Below are positions 1-9,985 of a stretch of 64,000 nt of DNA, in pieces. Origin of the DNA: Catenovulum sediminis (lineage in GTDB: Bacteria; Pseudomonadota; Gammaproteobacteria; Enterobacterales; Alteromonadaceae). The stretch is taken from assembly GCF_040270295.1 (NCBI RefSeq), contig NZ_JBELOE010000136.1; one strand, given 5' to 3'. The position numbers were made by a program, and so were the translations under genes. Below the pieces are notes generated by a model. The model worked only from the letters and a program-made list of their open reading frames with translations, was not told the DNA's origin and did not search any database. Position 1 is the stretch's first letter; every line of letters starts with the position of its first letter.

Positions 1-57
1 TTCAACGATATAAAGGTATCTTTGGTAATCGGCAATAAGAGCCTAACAGAGAAACCA

Positions 58-684
58 CTAACCACAGCAACCACTTTTAACGTCTTCATTGGTTTTTATT
101 GATTGGCGCGCGTCTTTAATCACATTCGTTGCAGAATAAATAATTAAACTAGCGATAATGGTACCAATTAACCAATCTGGCCAAGCCGCACCAAACCACG
201 AAACCATAAATGCGGCCAGTAATACACCAACATTGGCAATCATATCATTGCGTGAACAAATCCAGCTGGCACGTAAGTTGATGTCGCCTTTTCGATGCTG
301 ATATAACAAAGCAAAACACAAAACGTTAACGGCTAATGCAAGTAGAGAAATAGATGTCATAATGTCCGTTTGCGGCGATACACTAAAATACATTTTTTTT
401 GCGACATCCGCCAAAATCAATACGCCAAGTGTCAGCTGCAATGAGCCATTAAACAAAGCCGCTTTTGCTTTATGTTGTAAACTTTTACCGACTGCAAATA
501 AACCGACCGCATACACTAAAGCGTCGGCTAGCATATCTAAAGAGTCCGCCATTAAACCACTAGAATTTGCAATCCAACCTGCGGCAAACTCAACAACAAA
601 CATCACAGCGTTAAAAATAAGCACAGTCCACAGTAATCTGCGTTCTTTTCTGTTTTTTGCTTCGGCAGCACAACAACCTGACAT
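58..684 (-). CDS. CDF-type cation transporter, short form
   Basis: Predicted inner-membrane cation diffusion facilitator that would export divalent metal ions such as Zn or Co. About five or six hydrophobic helices are visible. The family signature is recognisable as DSLDMLADAL in an early helix and a second polar motif (SRNDMIANVG) in a later one, matching the paired metal-site helices of the CzcD family. At 208 residues it is much shorter than the usual 300 and lacks the cytoplasmic C-terminal domain. Both termini carry Cys pairs (MSGCC and SGCCG), which could bind metal. It starts with ATG after an AAGG-type ribosome site. The stop lies close to the window edge but the gene is complete. 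Family assignment is good; the metal is unknown. Confidence 0.75.
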   Translation of the reverse strand: MSGCCAAEAKNRKERRLLWTVLIFNAVMFVVEFAAGWIANSSGLMADSLDMLADALVYAVGLFAVGKSLQHKAKAALFNGSLQLTLGVLILADVAKKMYFSVSPQTDIMTSISLLALAVNVLCFALLYQHRKGDINLRASWICSRNDMIANVGVLLAAFMVSWFGAAWPDWLIGTIIASLIIYSATNVIKDARQSIKTNEDVKSGCCG

Positions 685-867
685 ATAGAGCCTTAGAGTT
701 AATTCAGTAACAAATGTCCATATTAAACAAATTCCGGTAAATTTTCACCTTATCAATAGAGCAGAATCATCTTTTAACCGCTATTCCTCGCCTGTCTAAT
801 TGTTTATCAAAAGTGCAAGAAAAAATACAAGAAAAAGTGCAAAAAAAGCACAAAAACAGCCCGAAAA

Positions 868-2064
868 TTAGCGCACCAAAGTATTAAAACTATTCACTCT
901 CAATGACGATTTAGCAGACAACAAAGTATCCAAGCCTTTATTCGTCACTTGTGTATGCGAAATATCTAGATGCTCCAGATTATCAAACTCGGTCAGTATG
1001 CTCAGTTGTTGATCGGTTACTGACGTTCTCGCCAATTTTAACCATTTTATTTGTGCTTTAGCTTTGCGTAGTACCTTTAACGTTTCATCATTAATATCTT
1101 GTTTAAGATTTGCGTAGATTAAACTGACAAAAGGCTGATCTTGCTGAATACGGCTAACATGGAAACCCGCCTGCTCTAATTCAACCACCACCTGCTCGCC
1201 AAGTTCAGCTATCTGTACTTTAGGCTGTTTTGCAAACTCGCCTAGCTGCAACTCTTTCGCAATCAGTTGTTTTATTTGGAGATCTGCATTGAGTTCTGCA
1301 ATTTTGATGTCGTTTAACGCGCCCTGTTCGATCCACCAGCCAATTAAATTGACTTGCGCATCAGTGAGCGGCGTTTTTCCTTCCGCTGGCATAAACTTTT
1401 TGTCATGTTTATCAAGCGTGATCCGCTGGTATAATTCACTGTTGGCAAGATCATGCGCTTTAACGGCATGCTTAATCGTTGATGGATAAGAGGATAAATC
1501 AAGCTTTCCTTTAGATTTTTGAGCATTATGGCAACCACTACAACGCTGCATCAAGATGGGCTCAACCACATCAGGGTAAATGCTCGCTTGCTCTACCGAA
1601 GTAACAGGCTCTCTGACTTTAAGACCTGCCATTTTTTGTACAAATACCGGAGCATGTTCAACAAGATAGGTTTCACCATGCGTCATGTTTGCGCCATAAT
1701 GACCGGTTGAAAATAACAAAACCAATTGCAGAATAGAAAGTCCTACAATTTTTTTGCCCTGCCCAGCAATTTTACTTAAATAGAACCAACAAAAAAACGA
1801 ACAAAAAATAACACTGAGTGCCCAGTTTCTATGTGTTGCGATAGCCTCTTCACTATAACCGCCACCCAATGATAGTAAATAGCCTAACAAGGCAGCGCCT
1901 GAAGCAGTAATCGCCCCCCACAACCAAACCGCTTTTATCAATGGGTTTCTGGCTTGCCGCTGATACACCCAATAAATCTCTATAAATGCGGCCATAAACA
2001 AGATGCCAATCGGCAAATGCAACACCAATACGTGAAACCGACCTAAAAACTGAATAAGATCCAT
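868..2064 (-). CDS. DUF2231 membrane protein with planctomycete-type cytochrome c domain
   Basis: Membrane-anchored c-type cytochrome of unknown substrate. The first 130 residues form about four transmembrane helices of the DUF2231 type. A heme motif CSGCH follows near residue 175 with the HNAQKSKGKLDL context typical of the PSCyt1 domain. The C-terminus (LEHLDISHTQVTNKG) resembles leucine-rich repeats. It is the last gene of a tight three-gene operon, 15 bp after the DUF1501 gene. In Planctomycetes such proteins sit with PSD1/DUF1501 partners, often near polysaccharide-degradation genes. Electron transfer or redox coupling to the partner proteins is inferred from context. Confidence 0.8.
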   Translation of the reverse strand: MDLIQFLGRFHVLVLHLPIGILFMAAFIEIYWVYQRQARNPLIKAVWLWGAITASGAALLGYLLSLGGGYSEEAIATHRNWALSVIFCSFFCWFYLSKIAGQGKKIVGLSILQLVLLFSTGHYGANMTHGETYLVEHAPVFVQKMAGLKVREPVTSVEQASIYPDVVEPILMQRCSGCHNAQKSKGKLDLSSYPSTIKHAVKAHDLANSELYQRITLDKHDKKFMPAEGKTPLTDAQVNLIGWWIEQGALNDIKIAELNADLQIKQLIAKELQLGEFAKQPKVQIAELGEQVVVELEQAGFHVSRIQQDQPFVSLIYANLKQDINDETLKVLRKAKAQIKWLKLARTSVTDQQLSILTEFDNLEHLDISHTQVTNKGLDTLLSAKSSLRVNSFNTLVR

Positions 2065-2079
2065 AATAAACTACCTTTA

Positions 2080-3552
2080 CTAAGCTAAGAGGTCTTTCAC
2101 AACATGACCATGCACATCGGTCAATCTGAATCGACGCCCCTGATATTTGTAGGTTAAACCCGCGTGATCAATCCCCATCAAATGCAATACCGTTGCCTGT
2201 AAGTCATAAATATGAACGGCCCCCGGCACATAATGATGTTTACTTGCTTCAATTGGCTGGCCATTATCATTGACGATGTTGTAACCATAATCATCGGTTT
2301 TGCCATAAATCAAGCCAGATTTGATGCCGCCACCGGCCATAAACATCGTAAAACAACGGGGGTGATGATCTCTGCCATAAGTTTTATCAGTCAACTCGCC
2401 CTGACAATAACTCGTGCGGCCAAACTCCCCCCCCCAAATAACCAAGGTGTCTTCTAATAATCCCCGCTGTTTTAAATCTTTAATTAATCCCGCTGTCGCC
2501 TGATCTGTGCTTTGCGTCTGAATCGGTAACTTTTCAGGTATTTCTTTATGTTGATCCCACCCTGTATGGTAAAGCTGAATAAATCGCACATCTCGCTCGA
2601 CTAAACGTCGAGCCATTAAACAGTTGGCTGCGTAAGTGCCCGGCGTTCTGGCGTCTTCTCCGTACAAATCGAAAATATGATCGGGTTCATCATTAATATT
2701 AGTGACATCAGGAATCGATTCTTGCATCCGGTACGACATTTCATATTGTGAAATACGCGATAAAATTTCCGGATCTCGCGTACGTTCGAACTCTTTTTCA
2801 TTTAATTTTAAAATGCGATCGAGCATGTGACGCCGTTTCGCGCCATCAATGCCGTTCGGGTTATTTAAATAAAGGACAGAGTCTGCACCGGGTCTAAATT
2901 GAACCCCCTGATAGACAGAGGGTAAAAAGCCACTTCCCCATAAACGTGAATATAAAGGTTGCCCAGTCGGTTGCCCACTCGGGCTAGATGTCATAACAAT
3001 AAAAGGAGGCAAGTTATTATTCAGCGACCCCAACCCATAACTGACCCAAGCCCCTAAACTCGGTCTGCCGGGTATCATAAAACCGGTTTGCATTAAAGTA
3101 ATGGCCGGATCGTGGTTAATCGCGTCTGTCGCCATAGAATTAATAATACACAGCTCATCGGATATACTGGCCATATGCGGTACCAGCTCACTAAACCAGG
3201 CCCCATTTTCGCCATATTGTTTGAAATCCCATTTAGAACCACACAATGGAAAAGAAGCCTGCCCGGAACTCATGCCGGTTAAGCGTTGACCATTGCGAAC
3301 CCAATCAGGTAATTCCTCTTTATGTTTTTCACGCAGCAAAGGTTTGTAATCAAATAAATCCTGTGTCGACGGCGCACCACTTTGAAAAAGATAGATAACG
3401 CGCTTAGCTTTGGGCATATGATGAGGTGCACCCAGTGCACCATGCTCCATGCCTGCACTTGAAATAAATGAAGTTCCCAGTGCAGCGCCACCTAAACAAC
3501 CCGCGGTTGCTCTAAGAAAGTCTCGACGATTAAACGTTTTATTAATAGCCAT
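2080..3552 (-). CDS. DUF1501 family protein, Tat-exported
   Basis: DUF1501 protein, a family with an alkaline-phosphatase/sulfatase-like fold, probably periplasmic. The N-terminus has a twin-arginine signal (NRRDFLRAT followed by a hydrophobic stretch), so it is likely exported folded by Tat. The family features DWVRNG, YHTGWDQH and VIWGGEFGRT are visible, and the length (490 aa) is normal. It lies between the PSD1 lipoprotein gene (30 bp gap) and the DUF2231 cytochrome gene (15 bp gap), so the three are probably co-transcribed. The codons for the WGGE motif form an uninterrupted run of nine G (nine C on the plus strand, about 2427-2435), a potential slippage site. Substrate unknown. Confidence 0.88.
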   Translation of the reverse strand: MAINKTFNRRDFLRATAGCLGGAALGTSFISSAGMEHGALGAPHHMPKAKRVIYLFQSGAPSTQDLFDYKPLLREKHKEELPDWVRNGQRLTGMSSGQASFPLCGSKWDFKQYGENGAWFSELVPHMASISDELCIINSMATDAINHDPAITLMQTGFMIPGRPSLGAWVSYGLGSLNNNLPPFIVMTSSPSGQPTGQPLYSRLWGSGFLPSVYQGVQFRPGADSVLYLNNPNGIDGAKRRHMLDRILKLNEKEFERTRDPEILSRISQYEMSYRMQESIPDVTNINDEPDHIFDLYGEDARTPGTYAANCLMARRLVERDVRFIQLYHTGWDQHKEIPEKLPIQTQSTDQATAGLIKDLKQRGLLEDTLVIWGGEFGRTSYCQGELTDKTYGRDHHPRCFTMFMAGGGIKSGLIYGKTDDYGYNIVNDNGQPIEASKHHYVPGAVHIYDLQATVLHLMGIDHAGLTYKYQGRRFRLTDVHGHVVKDLLA

Positions 3553-3582
3553 GATTCGTATCTCTTATAAGTTTGTCAGTTT

Positions 3583-6500
3583 TTACTGTCTGGTCATAAA
3601 TTCACTTAGGTTCATCACCGCAGAGCTGACAACAGCATAAGCGGCAAGCTCTGCCCTGTTGTGATTGTCTGCCAATAATGTTTTCTCACCGACCGCTAAT
3701 AAAGCGTTCGCTTGCTCAGGCTCGGCTTGATAATCATCATGCATCCGTTGATACAGAGACATCAGGTGCGCAGCTTCATCCGCTTCCAGATCTCTATTGA
3801 GCAAACTGTTTGCGATAAAATTAATGCGCGCTTCTGCAGTGTTAAAATTAAGATAAGCCTGCTCCGCGAGCACTCTAGCAGCTTCGACAAATTGAGGATC
3901 ATTTAATAAAACCAATGCTTGTAACGGTGTATTGGTGATTTGTCTGCGGGATACACAATAGTCTTTCGTCGCGGCATCAAAAATGGTCATAGATGGCACA
4001 CCGGCAGTGCGCTTCCAATAGCTGTATAAACCACGTCGATACAAACTTTCGCCTGAATCCTGTTGATATGCCACTTTAGCGTTTATCGATTTCCAAAAAT
4101 TAGCAGGCTGATAAGGTTTAACACTGGGCCCTCCCACTTTATCAACCAATAAGCCTGAAGCTTGCAGCGCACTGTCTCGAATTTGCTCAGCTGTCATCCG
4201 GTAACGCCCGCCGCGAGATAAATACAAATTTTCCGGATCGGCCAGATTTTCCACATCGGGTAAATCAGAATTTTGCTGATAGGTGCTCGAGCGCATCATC
4301 AGCTTGAGCATATACTGAATATCCCAACCTGAATTTTTAAATTCGACTGCTAACCAATCCAGTAATTGAGGATGTGTTGGTAAATCAGCTTGATTCCCAA
4401 AATTTTCAGAAGTCGCGACAATGCCACGCCCAAAAACCAATTGCCATAATCGGTTAACCATTACGCGAGCGGTAAGCGGATTGGCGTCAGATGCCAGCCA
4501 TTTTGCCAGCCCTAAACGATTGCGCGGATATTGCTCACCTAAGTCACCAAAATAAGCAGGGACATTGGCAACCAGAACTTCAGATTCGTCAGGTTTATCA
4601 TAACTGCCACGCTTTAATAAATAGGTGTTACGAATGGGTTTGTCATGCGGCGCTGCATCTTGCATAATCATTATTTGCACCGCTTTCGCATCAGTCAACC
4701 TAGCCAGCTTTTCCTGCGTGATTAATAACTCAGTTTTGTCTTCAATATAAGATTGATTATCGGCTAACAGCTCAGATGGAAAGACTTTAAAAGTCCCTCC
4801 TGCAATTTGCCAAGGAGTAGCTTGAGCCAATAGTTTGATTTCTTTATCCGTTAAATTTTTATCATACAATCTGAATTCATCTAAATCCCGACCGCCATAC
4901 AATCCGGGTGGCGAAAAAGCTGGCGCACCAAAGACAACATCACCAAAGACAATTTGCGTGGATACCCCATCTAAATTGTCCTGTACAATTTCACTGTTTA
5001 GCTTTTTACCGTTTAAATACAAAGACAAGCCTTTTGCTGTATCAGAGCCATCATACTGAGCGTATATATGCTGCCACTGATAATTATTTGGCAAAGGCTC
5101 TGATACCACTTTAAGCGCATGTTTTGGCCAGTCACCAAGAATTGCAAATTCCAACTGGTTATTCGCATTGATGGCTAAATCATATCCTTTGATTTTATTT
5201 ATATTTTTCTGAAACTCTGTCGCCAGACGAAACCCACTGGTCGGTAAATTTTTAGGCGGCACGACATTTTCATCGATATAGTTTGGCAATTGTGCAAAGA
5301 CTTGCAAATCTTCTTGTGTCGCCTGACGCGTCCAGATGCTGATACCCAAAGGCTCTTTATTCATTATTTTTGGACGACTTTTCGAATTGGCAAATCCAGA
5401 ATATTTGCCTTGCCCATTAAAACGCAGGGCATTTCCAAACTTACCCGGTACATTCAAGGTATTGGCAATACTTGCCTGTTCGGGATCACTTTTAAAGCGC
5501 GACTCAAAATTTATATAATAATGACCTTCTGTCGTAAGGCTTTGATATTGTGTGCTAGTCTCTGACTGAGCATATTGCTTTAAGCGTTCTGAAATCGCTG
5601 AGCGATGGGCTTTTTCAACTTGATTAGTTTTCGACGAGAGCTGCGCGATCTCCTTTTCAATGTACTCTGCAAGCTCACTATCCTTTTTATCTGGATAAAA
5701 AAAGGTATTGGGGACAGCCCAACTACCGGCACTTATGCCAGCTTCGCGCGTGTTGTTAAAAAACGCAAACATCTTGTAATAGTCTTTTTGCGACAAGGGA
5801 TCATACTTATGATCGTGACAACGTGCGCACCCCATCGTCATCCCTAAAAAGGTTGTTGAGGTTACATCTACTTTGTCTGCGATATACTCAACCCTGAACT
5901 CTTCATCAATAATGCCACCTTCGGCATTTAACGGTGTATTGCGATTAAAACCTGTCGCGAGAATTTGGCTGCTGGTTGGATTGTCTAACAAATCACCCGC
6001 TAACTGCTCAAGCATAAATTGGTCAAATGGCATATTTTGATAAAATGCATTAATAACCCAATTACGCCAAGGCCACATATTACGTTCGCCATCATTTTGA
6101 TAACCATCGGTATCGCCATATCGGGCCAGCTCCAACCAATAACTGGCCATTTTTTCCCCGTATCGCGGTGAGGCAAACAAGTCATCCAACATTTTTTCAT
6201 AGGCGTCTTCAGAATTATCCGCCATGTATTGATTAAACTGCTCAGGTGTTGGAATAATGCCAGTAACATCCAAAAAAGCGCGCCTAATAAGCTTTGCTTT
6301 AGGAGCTTTAGCCGACGGCTGTAAACCTTTTTGATGCATTTTTGCCAAAGTAAAATTATCAATCTCATTTGCAGGCCATGCCGCATTATTAACCTTTGGA
6401 ACTTGAGGTTTTTTAGGTGGAATAAATGCCCAATGCGCTTCGTATTTTGCCCCCTGATTAATCCATCGTTTAATAATTTCAGCTTCTTCTGCGGTGACGC

Positions 6501-6846
6501 GAGTATGAGAAGATTTAGGCGGCATCACATAATCGGGATCAGTTGAAATAATACGCTGGTAAACAATACTCGCCTGCGCATCACCGGGCACAATTGGCTG
6601 GCTGCCATCGTCCAGTTTTTTATAAGCGACAGCCGCATTATGTAATTGCAAATCGGCTTTACGGTTGGCTTCATCCTGCCCATGACAGCCGAAGCAGCGA
6701 TCTGATAATATAGGCTTGACCTGCAGACTATAACTCACTGGTTGATCGGGGTTTAAAGTATTCTCTTGCTCCCCGCATGCAACCATCCCAACCCCAATGA
6801 TTAGAGTCAGAAAAAACCTTGACCAATTGTAAGGTAATACACTCAT
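3583..6846 (-). CDS. PSD1 domain cytochrome lipoprotein (PSCyt1, DUF1549, LamG, DUF1553)
   Basis: Large exported c-type cytochrome of planctomycete type. A signal peptide ends in a lipobox-like sequence (GMVACG), suggesting a lipoprotein. Domain order: PSCyt1 heme domain with CFGCH near residue 52; DUF1549 (PSCyt2) with ARYGDTDGYQNDG and a second motif CARCHDHKYDP; a central LamG/concanavalin-like domain (about 445-680); and DUF1553 at the C-terminus (VMVNRLWQLVFGRGIV). The 1,087-aa length fits PSD1 proteins carrying a LamG insert. It is first in the minus-strand operon with DUF1501 and DUF2231 genes. The LamG domain suggests carbohydrate binding; the reaction is not known. Confidence 0.88.
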   Translation of the reverse strand: MSVLPYNWSRFFLTLIIGVGMVACGEQENTLNPDQPVSYSLQVKPILSDRCFGCHGQDEANRKADLQLHNAAVAYKKLDDGSQPIVPGDAQASIVYQRIISTDPDYVMPPKSSHTRVTAEEAEIIKRWINQGAKYEAHWAFIPPKKPQVPKVNNAAWPANEIDNFTLAKMHQKGLQPSAKAPKAKLIRRAFLDVTGIIPTPEQFNQYMADNSEDAYEKMLDDLFASPRYGEKMASYWLELARYGDTDGYQNDGERNMWPWRNWVINAFYQNMPFDQFMLEQLAGDLLDNPTSSQILATGFNRNTPLNAEGGIIDEEFRVEYIADKVDVTSTTFLGMTMGCARCHDHKYDPLSQKDYYKMFAFFNNTREAGISAGSWAVPNTFFYPDKKDSELAEYIEKEIAQLSSKTNQVEKAHRSAISERLKQYAQSETSTQYQSLTTEGHYYINFESRFKSDPEQASIANTLNVPGKFGNALRFNGQGKYSGFANSKSRPKIMNKEPLGISIWTRQATQEDLQVFAQLPNYIDENVVPPKNLPTSGFRLATEFQKNINKIKGYDLAINANNQLEFAILGDWPKHALKVVSEPLPNNYQWQHIYAQYDGSDTAKGLSLYLNGKKLNSEIVQDNLDGVSTQIVFGDVVFGAPAFSPPGLYGGRDLDEFRLYDKNLTDKEIKLLAQATPWQIAGGTFKVFPSELLADNQSYIEDKTELLITQEKLARLTDAKAVQIMIMQDAAPHDKPIRNTYLLKRGSYDKPDESEVLVANVPAYFGDLGEQYPRNRLGLAKWLASDANPLTARVMVNRLWQLVFGRGIVATSENFGNQADLPTHPQLLDWLAVEFKNSGWDIQYMLKLMMRSSTYQQNSDLPDVENLADPENLYLSRGGRYRMTAEQIRDSALQASGLLVDKVGGPSVKPYQPANFWKSINAKVAYQQDSGESLYRRGLYSYWKRTAGVPSMTIFDAATKDYCVSRRQITNTPLQALVLLNDPQFVEAARVLAEQAYLNFNTAEARINFIANSLLNRDLEADEAAHLMSLYQRMHDDYQAEPEQANALLAVGEKTLLADNHNRAELAAYAVVSSAVMNLSEFMTRQ

Positions 6847-7246
6847 AACGATTCGCTCTAAAAGTCTAGTTTATCAATAAAAAACACCAAGCAAACAAAA
6901 TTGTTCACTGTTGACAAAAAGATAACAAAATAATTATCTAAAAACTTGCCCAATCTTCCAGGTGGTAAATAGTGCAAATAAAAAAACAGAACTTAATTAA
7001 AAAATAATTTACATTTAAAATCGCAAGCAATAGGGGAACGACTTAAAAACCATTAAAAAACAGATTATTAAGACAAAGAACAGAAAATAACAGGCATTCA
7101 AAAGCAAAAAACCTAGAATAATAACTATTTTATAATTACAAAAAACAAACACTAAAGAACAAATAAAAAACAATAAAAAATAGTTGGTAATTAATACACA
7201 AATAGAATTAAGATGAAAAAACGTATTTAAACAAACAAATTTACCA
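6847..7246. other. AT-rich divergent intergenic region
   Basis: This 400-bp stretch separates the minus-strand PSD1 operon from the plus-strand beta-propeller gene. It is very AT-rich. No convincing coding frame is present: the only open frame on the minus strand is a low-complexity hydrophobic translation of A/T runs. It presumably holds promoters for both directions, but no sigma-70 pair stood out clearly enough to call. Confidence 0.5.
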
Positions 7247-8248
7247 ATGAAAAAATCAATTTTAAACATACTTGCCATAAGCAGCCTGATTTCGTTTACC
7301 GCTGTCGCACACGAACATCACAAGGTTCCGAAACTAACAGCAGGCGAAAAGGTCATCTCTGGTCAAGAAATTGTCTCAGGCGGATACCGCTATATAGAAA
7401 ATTTCTTTCAGTTACCAGATGAAGTAGACATGTGGCACGCCCACGGTTTGGCAAGAGATAAAGAAGACAATATTTATCTTGCCTACCAACCCAAAAAAGT
7501 AGAAAAAGGCATACACGTCATTGTGATGTTTAATAAACATGGCGAGTTTATTCGCTATATTGGCGACCATAACCTTGGCTGGGGCGCACCGCACGGGCTT
7601 GATCTTGTTTATGAAAACGGTCAGAAATTTTTATACTTAAGTACCAACTTTAACGACGTTAAAAAACTGGATATGCAGGGCAATCTTGTGTGGCAATCAG
7701 AATCACAAGAAACCCCGGGTGACTATGGTGAAAAATACAGACCGACGGACTCTGCACTCGATCCAAATTCAAATTTGCTGTATATCGCCGATGGTTATGG
7801 CAGCAACAAAATAAATCTGCATAATAAAAATTCGGGTCATTACCTGAACATCACATGGACGGGTGCACAAGCAGGCAACCCTTATCTAACGCCCCATGGT
7901 GTAACCTATGACCCTAGGCATAATCAGGTAATTGTATCTGACCGGGGTAACAAACGTATACTCTACTACACCACCGAAGGTAAATTTGTTAAGCAAGTTA
8001 AAGGGCAAGGCATCAGCGCCGTGTGTAATACCGATGTCTGGCAAGACTACCTGCTCGTACCTAATTTAGACGGCACTGTGGTATATCTAGATAAAAACAA
8101 TAAGTTAATTGATACGATAGAATTAAACAAAGTACTGGGTGAACAGGGGCATAAACACCCACACGACGCAATTTTCATGTCAAATGGCGACGTTGTTATC
8201 GGTACCTGGAAACCCGGAAAACTATCTTATTGGCAAAAAATAGACTAG
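7247..8248 (+). CDS. Secreted NHL-type beta-propeller protein
   Basis: Predicted periplasmic or secreted beta-propeller. A clear signal peptide (ISSLISFTAVAHEHH) is followed by repeated blades such as PHGLDLVYENGQKFLYLS, YIADGYGSNKI, TPHGVTYDPRHNQVIVSDRG and HPHDAIFMSNGDVVIGTW. These are typical of NHL or peptidylglycine-lyase-like propellers. Several His residues occur in equivalent blade positions (WHAHG, APHG, TPHG, HPHD) and may form a metal or substrate site. It is divergent from the PSD1 operon and followed 37 bp later by an AraC regulator, so it may act with that operon. Substrate unknown. Confidence 0.78.
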   Translation: MKKSILNILAISSLISFTAVAHEHHKVPKLTAGEKVISGQEIVSGGYRYIENFFQLPDEVDMWHAHGLARDKEDNIYLAYQPKKVEKGIHVIVMFNKHGEFIRYIGDHNLGWGAPHGLDLVYENGQKFLYLSTNFNDVKKLDMQGNLVWQSESQETPGDYGEKYRPTDSALDPNSNLLYIADGYGSNKINLHNKNSGHYLNITWTGAQAGNPYLTPHGVTYDPRHNQVIVSDRGNKRILYYTTEGKFVKQVKGQGISAVCNTDVWQDYLLVPNLDGTVVYLDKNNKLIDTIELNKVLGEQGHKHPHDAIFMSNGDVVIGTWKPGKLSYWQKID

Positions 8249-8285
8249 ATTCCTTGTGTTAAAACTTTAATTTGCATTGCTATAT

Positions 8286-9305
8286 ATGACTCGCCCAGTT
8301 TATACCTTAGACGAAATAAGATTTGAAATTGACAGCTGTTTACCACAGTTAAACGCTGTCAAAAACAATTCGATTGAAATGCACGCACTGACCCACGGAA
8401 ACTATCCGGGAAAAGAACTGCGACCCGATCAGTTAGCCGGCATTAGCAGCATGGGCTTTATGCATATCGTGGGTGAACAATCATGGGCAATTGAACCACA
8501 CCGTAATGAAGGTATTGAAATTTGTTTTCAGGAAAACGGTTCAAATACGCTGATAGTCGATGGTAACAAATACAAAATGCCAGCAAAAACGTTAACGGTG
8601 ACTCGCCCATGGCAATTACACCAAATGGGCGATCCATATATGGAGGCGGGTCGATTACATTGGATAATTTTAGATGTTGGTGTGCGCAGACCGAATCAAA
8701 CCTGGACATGGCCTGACTGGTGTATTCTAACCACTGAAGATCTGCATGAGTTAGAACGCTTGCTGCGCGGCAATGAAAACCCGGCATGGCAGGCAAACAA
8801 CTATATAAACGATATATTTAAGCGCATTCAAACCTATGTGATCAGTGAACCGGTAGAGCAATACCTTTCTCATCTAAAAATTCACCTAAACCAACTACTA
8901 CTAGCGTTATTAGAACTACTAAAAAGTCAAAATATAGTCACACAACAACACCTGACAACCAAAACACGCGCCGTTGAAATGTTCTTAGAAGAGCTAAAAT
9001 CTAACTATAAATTAGCAGCTTATGACTGGACCCTGCAATTAATGGCAAATTACTGCGGGATGGAGCGTTCAGCATTTAGCAACTACTGCCAACAACTAAC
9101 CAATACCAGCCCAATCATCTATTTAAATCAATGCCGCCTACAGCATGCCTGCAACACACTGCGTAAAAATCCACAAAGCTCAATAACAGACCTTGCAATT
9201 GACCTTGGATTTTCAAGTAGCCAGTATTTTTCGCGCTGTTTTAAAGAGAAATTTTCGCTTTCGCCAAAACAATGGGTGAAGAAACACAATGACCAAATAA
9301 AATGA
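8286..9305 (+). CDS. AraC family transcriptional regulator
   Basis: Transcription factor with an N-terminal cupin-like ligand-binding half (HRNEGIEICFQENGSNTL) and a C-terminal double helix-turn-helix of the AraC/XylS type (GMERSAFSNYCQQLT, then SITDLAIDLGFSSSQYFSRC and SPKQW). The ATG at 8286 (MTRPVYT) is chosen rather than a TTG nine bases upstream. It directly follows the beta-propeller gene and faces away from the PSD1/DUF1501 operon, so it is a plausible regulator of one or both in response to a sugar-like ligand. The ligand is an inference from the family only. Confidence 0.88.
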   Translation: MTRPVYTLDEIRFEIDSCLPQLNAVKNNSIEMHALTHGNYPGKELRPDQLAGISSMGFMHIVGEQSWAIEPHRNEGIEICFQENGSNTLIVDGNKYKMPAKTLTVTRPWQLHQMGDPYMEAGRLHWIILDVGVRRPNQTWTWPDWCILTTEDLHELERLLRGNENPAWQANNYINDIFKRIQTYVISEPVEQYLSHLKIHLNQLLLALLELLKSQNIVTQQHLTTKTRAVEMFLEELKSNYKLAAYDWTLQLMANYCGMERSAFSNYCQQLTNTSPIIYLNQCRLQHACNTLRKNPQSSITDLAIDLGFSSSQYFSRCFKEKFSLSPKQWVKKHNDQIK

Positions 9306-9506
9306 CAAAACGAAATGAAAAAATACAGCGGCTAAACACGATGAAAAAATACAGTGAATAAATAAAGACATAAAAAGAAATAACATAAAAGATTTGGAGA
9401 AATTCCCTTGCATCTGCTGAGATTAAGCTAAAATTAAAACACTGATTTTGCACTAAAATTATAATTACAGTATCTTACGCACCAATTTTTGACTAGGGAC
9501 ACAAGA

Positions 9507-9935
9507 TTGCGCATTCAAACTTTTTGGCAAAAGAATATTTTTTTCGCGCTGGCATTGTGCCTGCTCGCCAATGGTTTATTGCCTTTTTTACAGTCATCGC
9601 ATTTTTTATCTAGCGCAAATGCAAAAGCCGCCGCATCGGATGCCCAGCTTATCTGTACCGGTAATGGCTTAAAATGGATTTCTAAAACGACTTATGCGCA
9701 AACCGGCCAACTTAAATTTATCAAAGCCCCTGAAACTGAATCCACCAAAATAGATTTAGAACAAAGCTGTCCGTTAGTCATACTATCGGATAACCCGACA
9801 GATGGCCGTTTGCTTGATGCCATTGCGTTTAAACAGCTAGACTATTTTGCCCTCGTTTATCGTGCATTTGATGCTGCAAATCTCACCAGTTATTACAACT
9901 CAGGATACACTTCACGCGCCCCGCCTATTGGTTAA
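9507..9935 (+). CDS. DUF2946-like small exported protein
   Basis: Small protein with an N-terminal hydrophobic segment (IFFALALCLLANGLLPFL) and two conserved Cys regions (AQLICTGNG and EQSCPLV), resembling DUF2946 proteins that occur beside copper-related TonB receptors. The start is taken as TTG at 9507 because AGGGA lies six to seven bases upstream; an upstream TTG at 9489 has no such site. It precedes the TonB receptor and PepSY genes on the same strand, suggesting one metal-handling unit. The copper link is family context, not shown by the sequence. Confidence 0.65.
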   Translation: MRIQTFWQKNIFFALALCLLANGLLPFLQSSHFLSSANAKAAASDAQLICTGNGLKWISKTTYAQTGQLKFIKAPETESTKIDLEQSCPLVILSDNPTDGRLLDAIAFKQLDYFALVYRAFDAANLTSYYNSGYTSRAPPIG

Positions 9936-9985
9936 TTTAAATCACGTTTTCCAAATAACCGATTAACCCATAAGAGTTTACATTT

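Noticed and set aside
7015..7278. 87-codon Phe/Leu-rich minus-strand frame in the PSD1 intergenic region
   Set aside because: Low-complexity translation of A/T runs, overlapping the start of the propeller gene, without a ribosome site.
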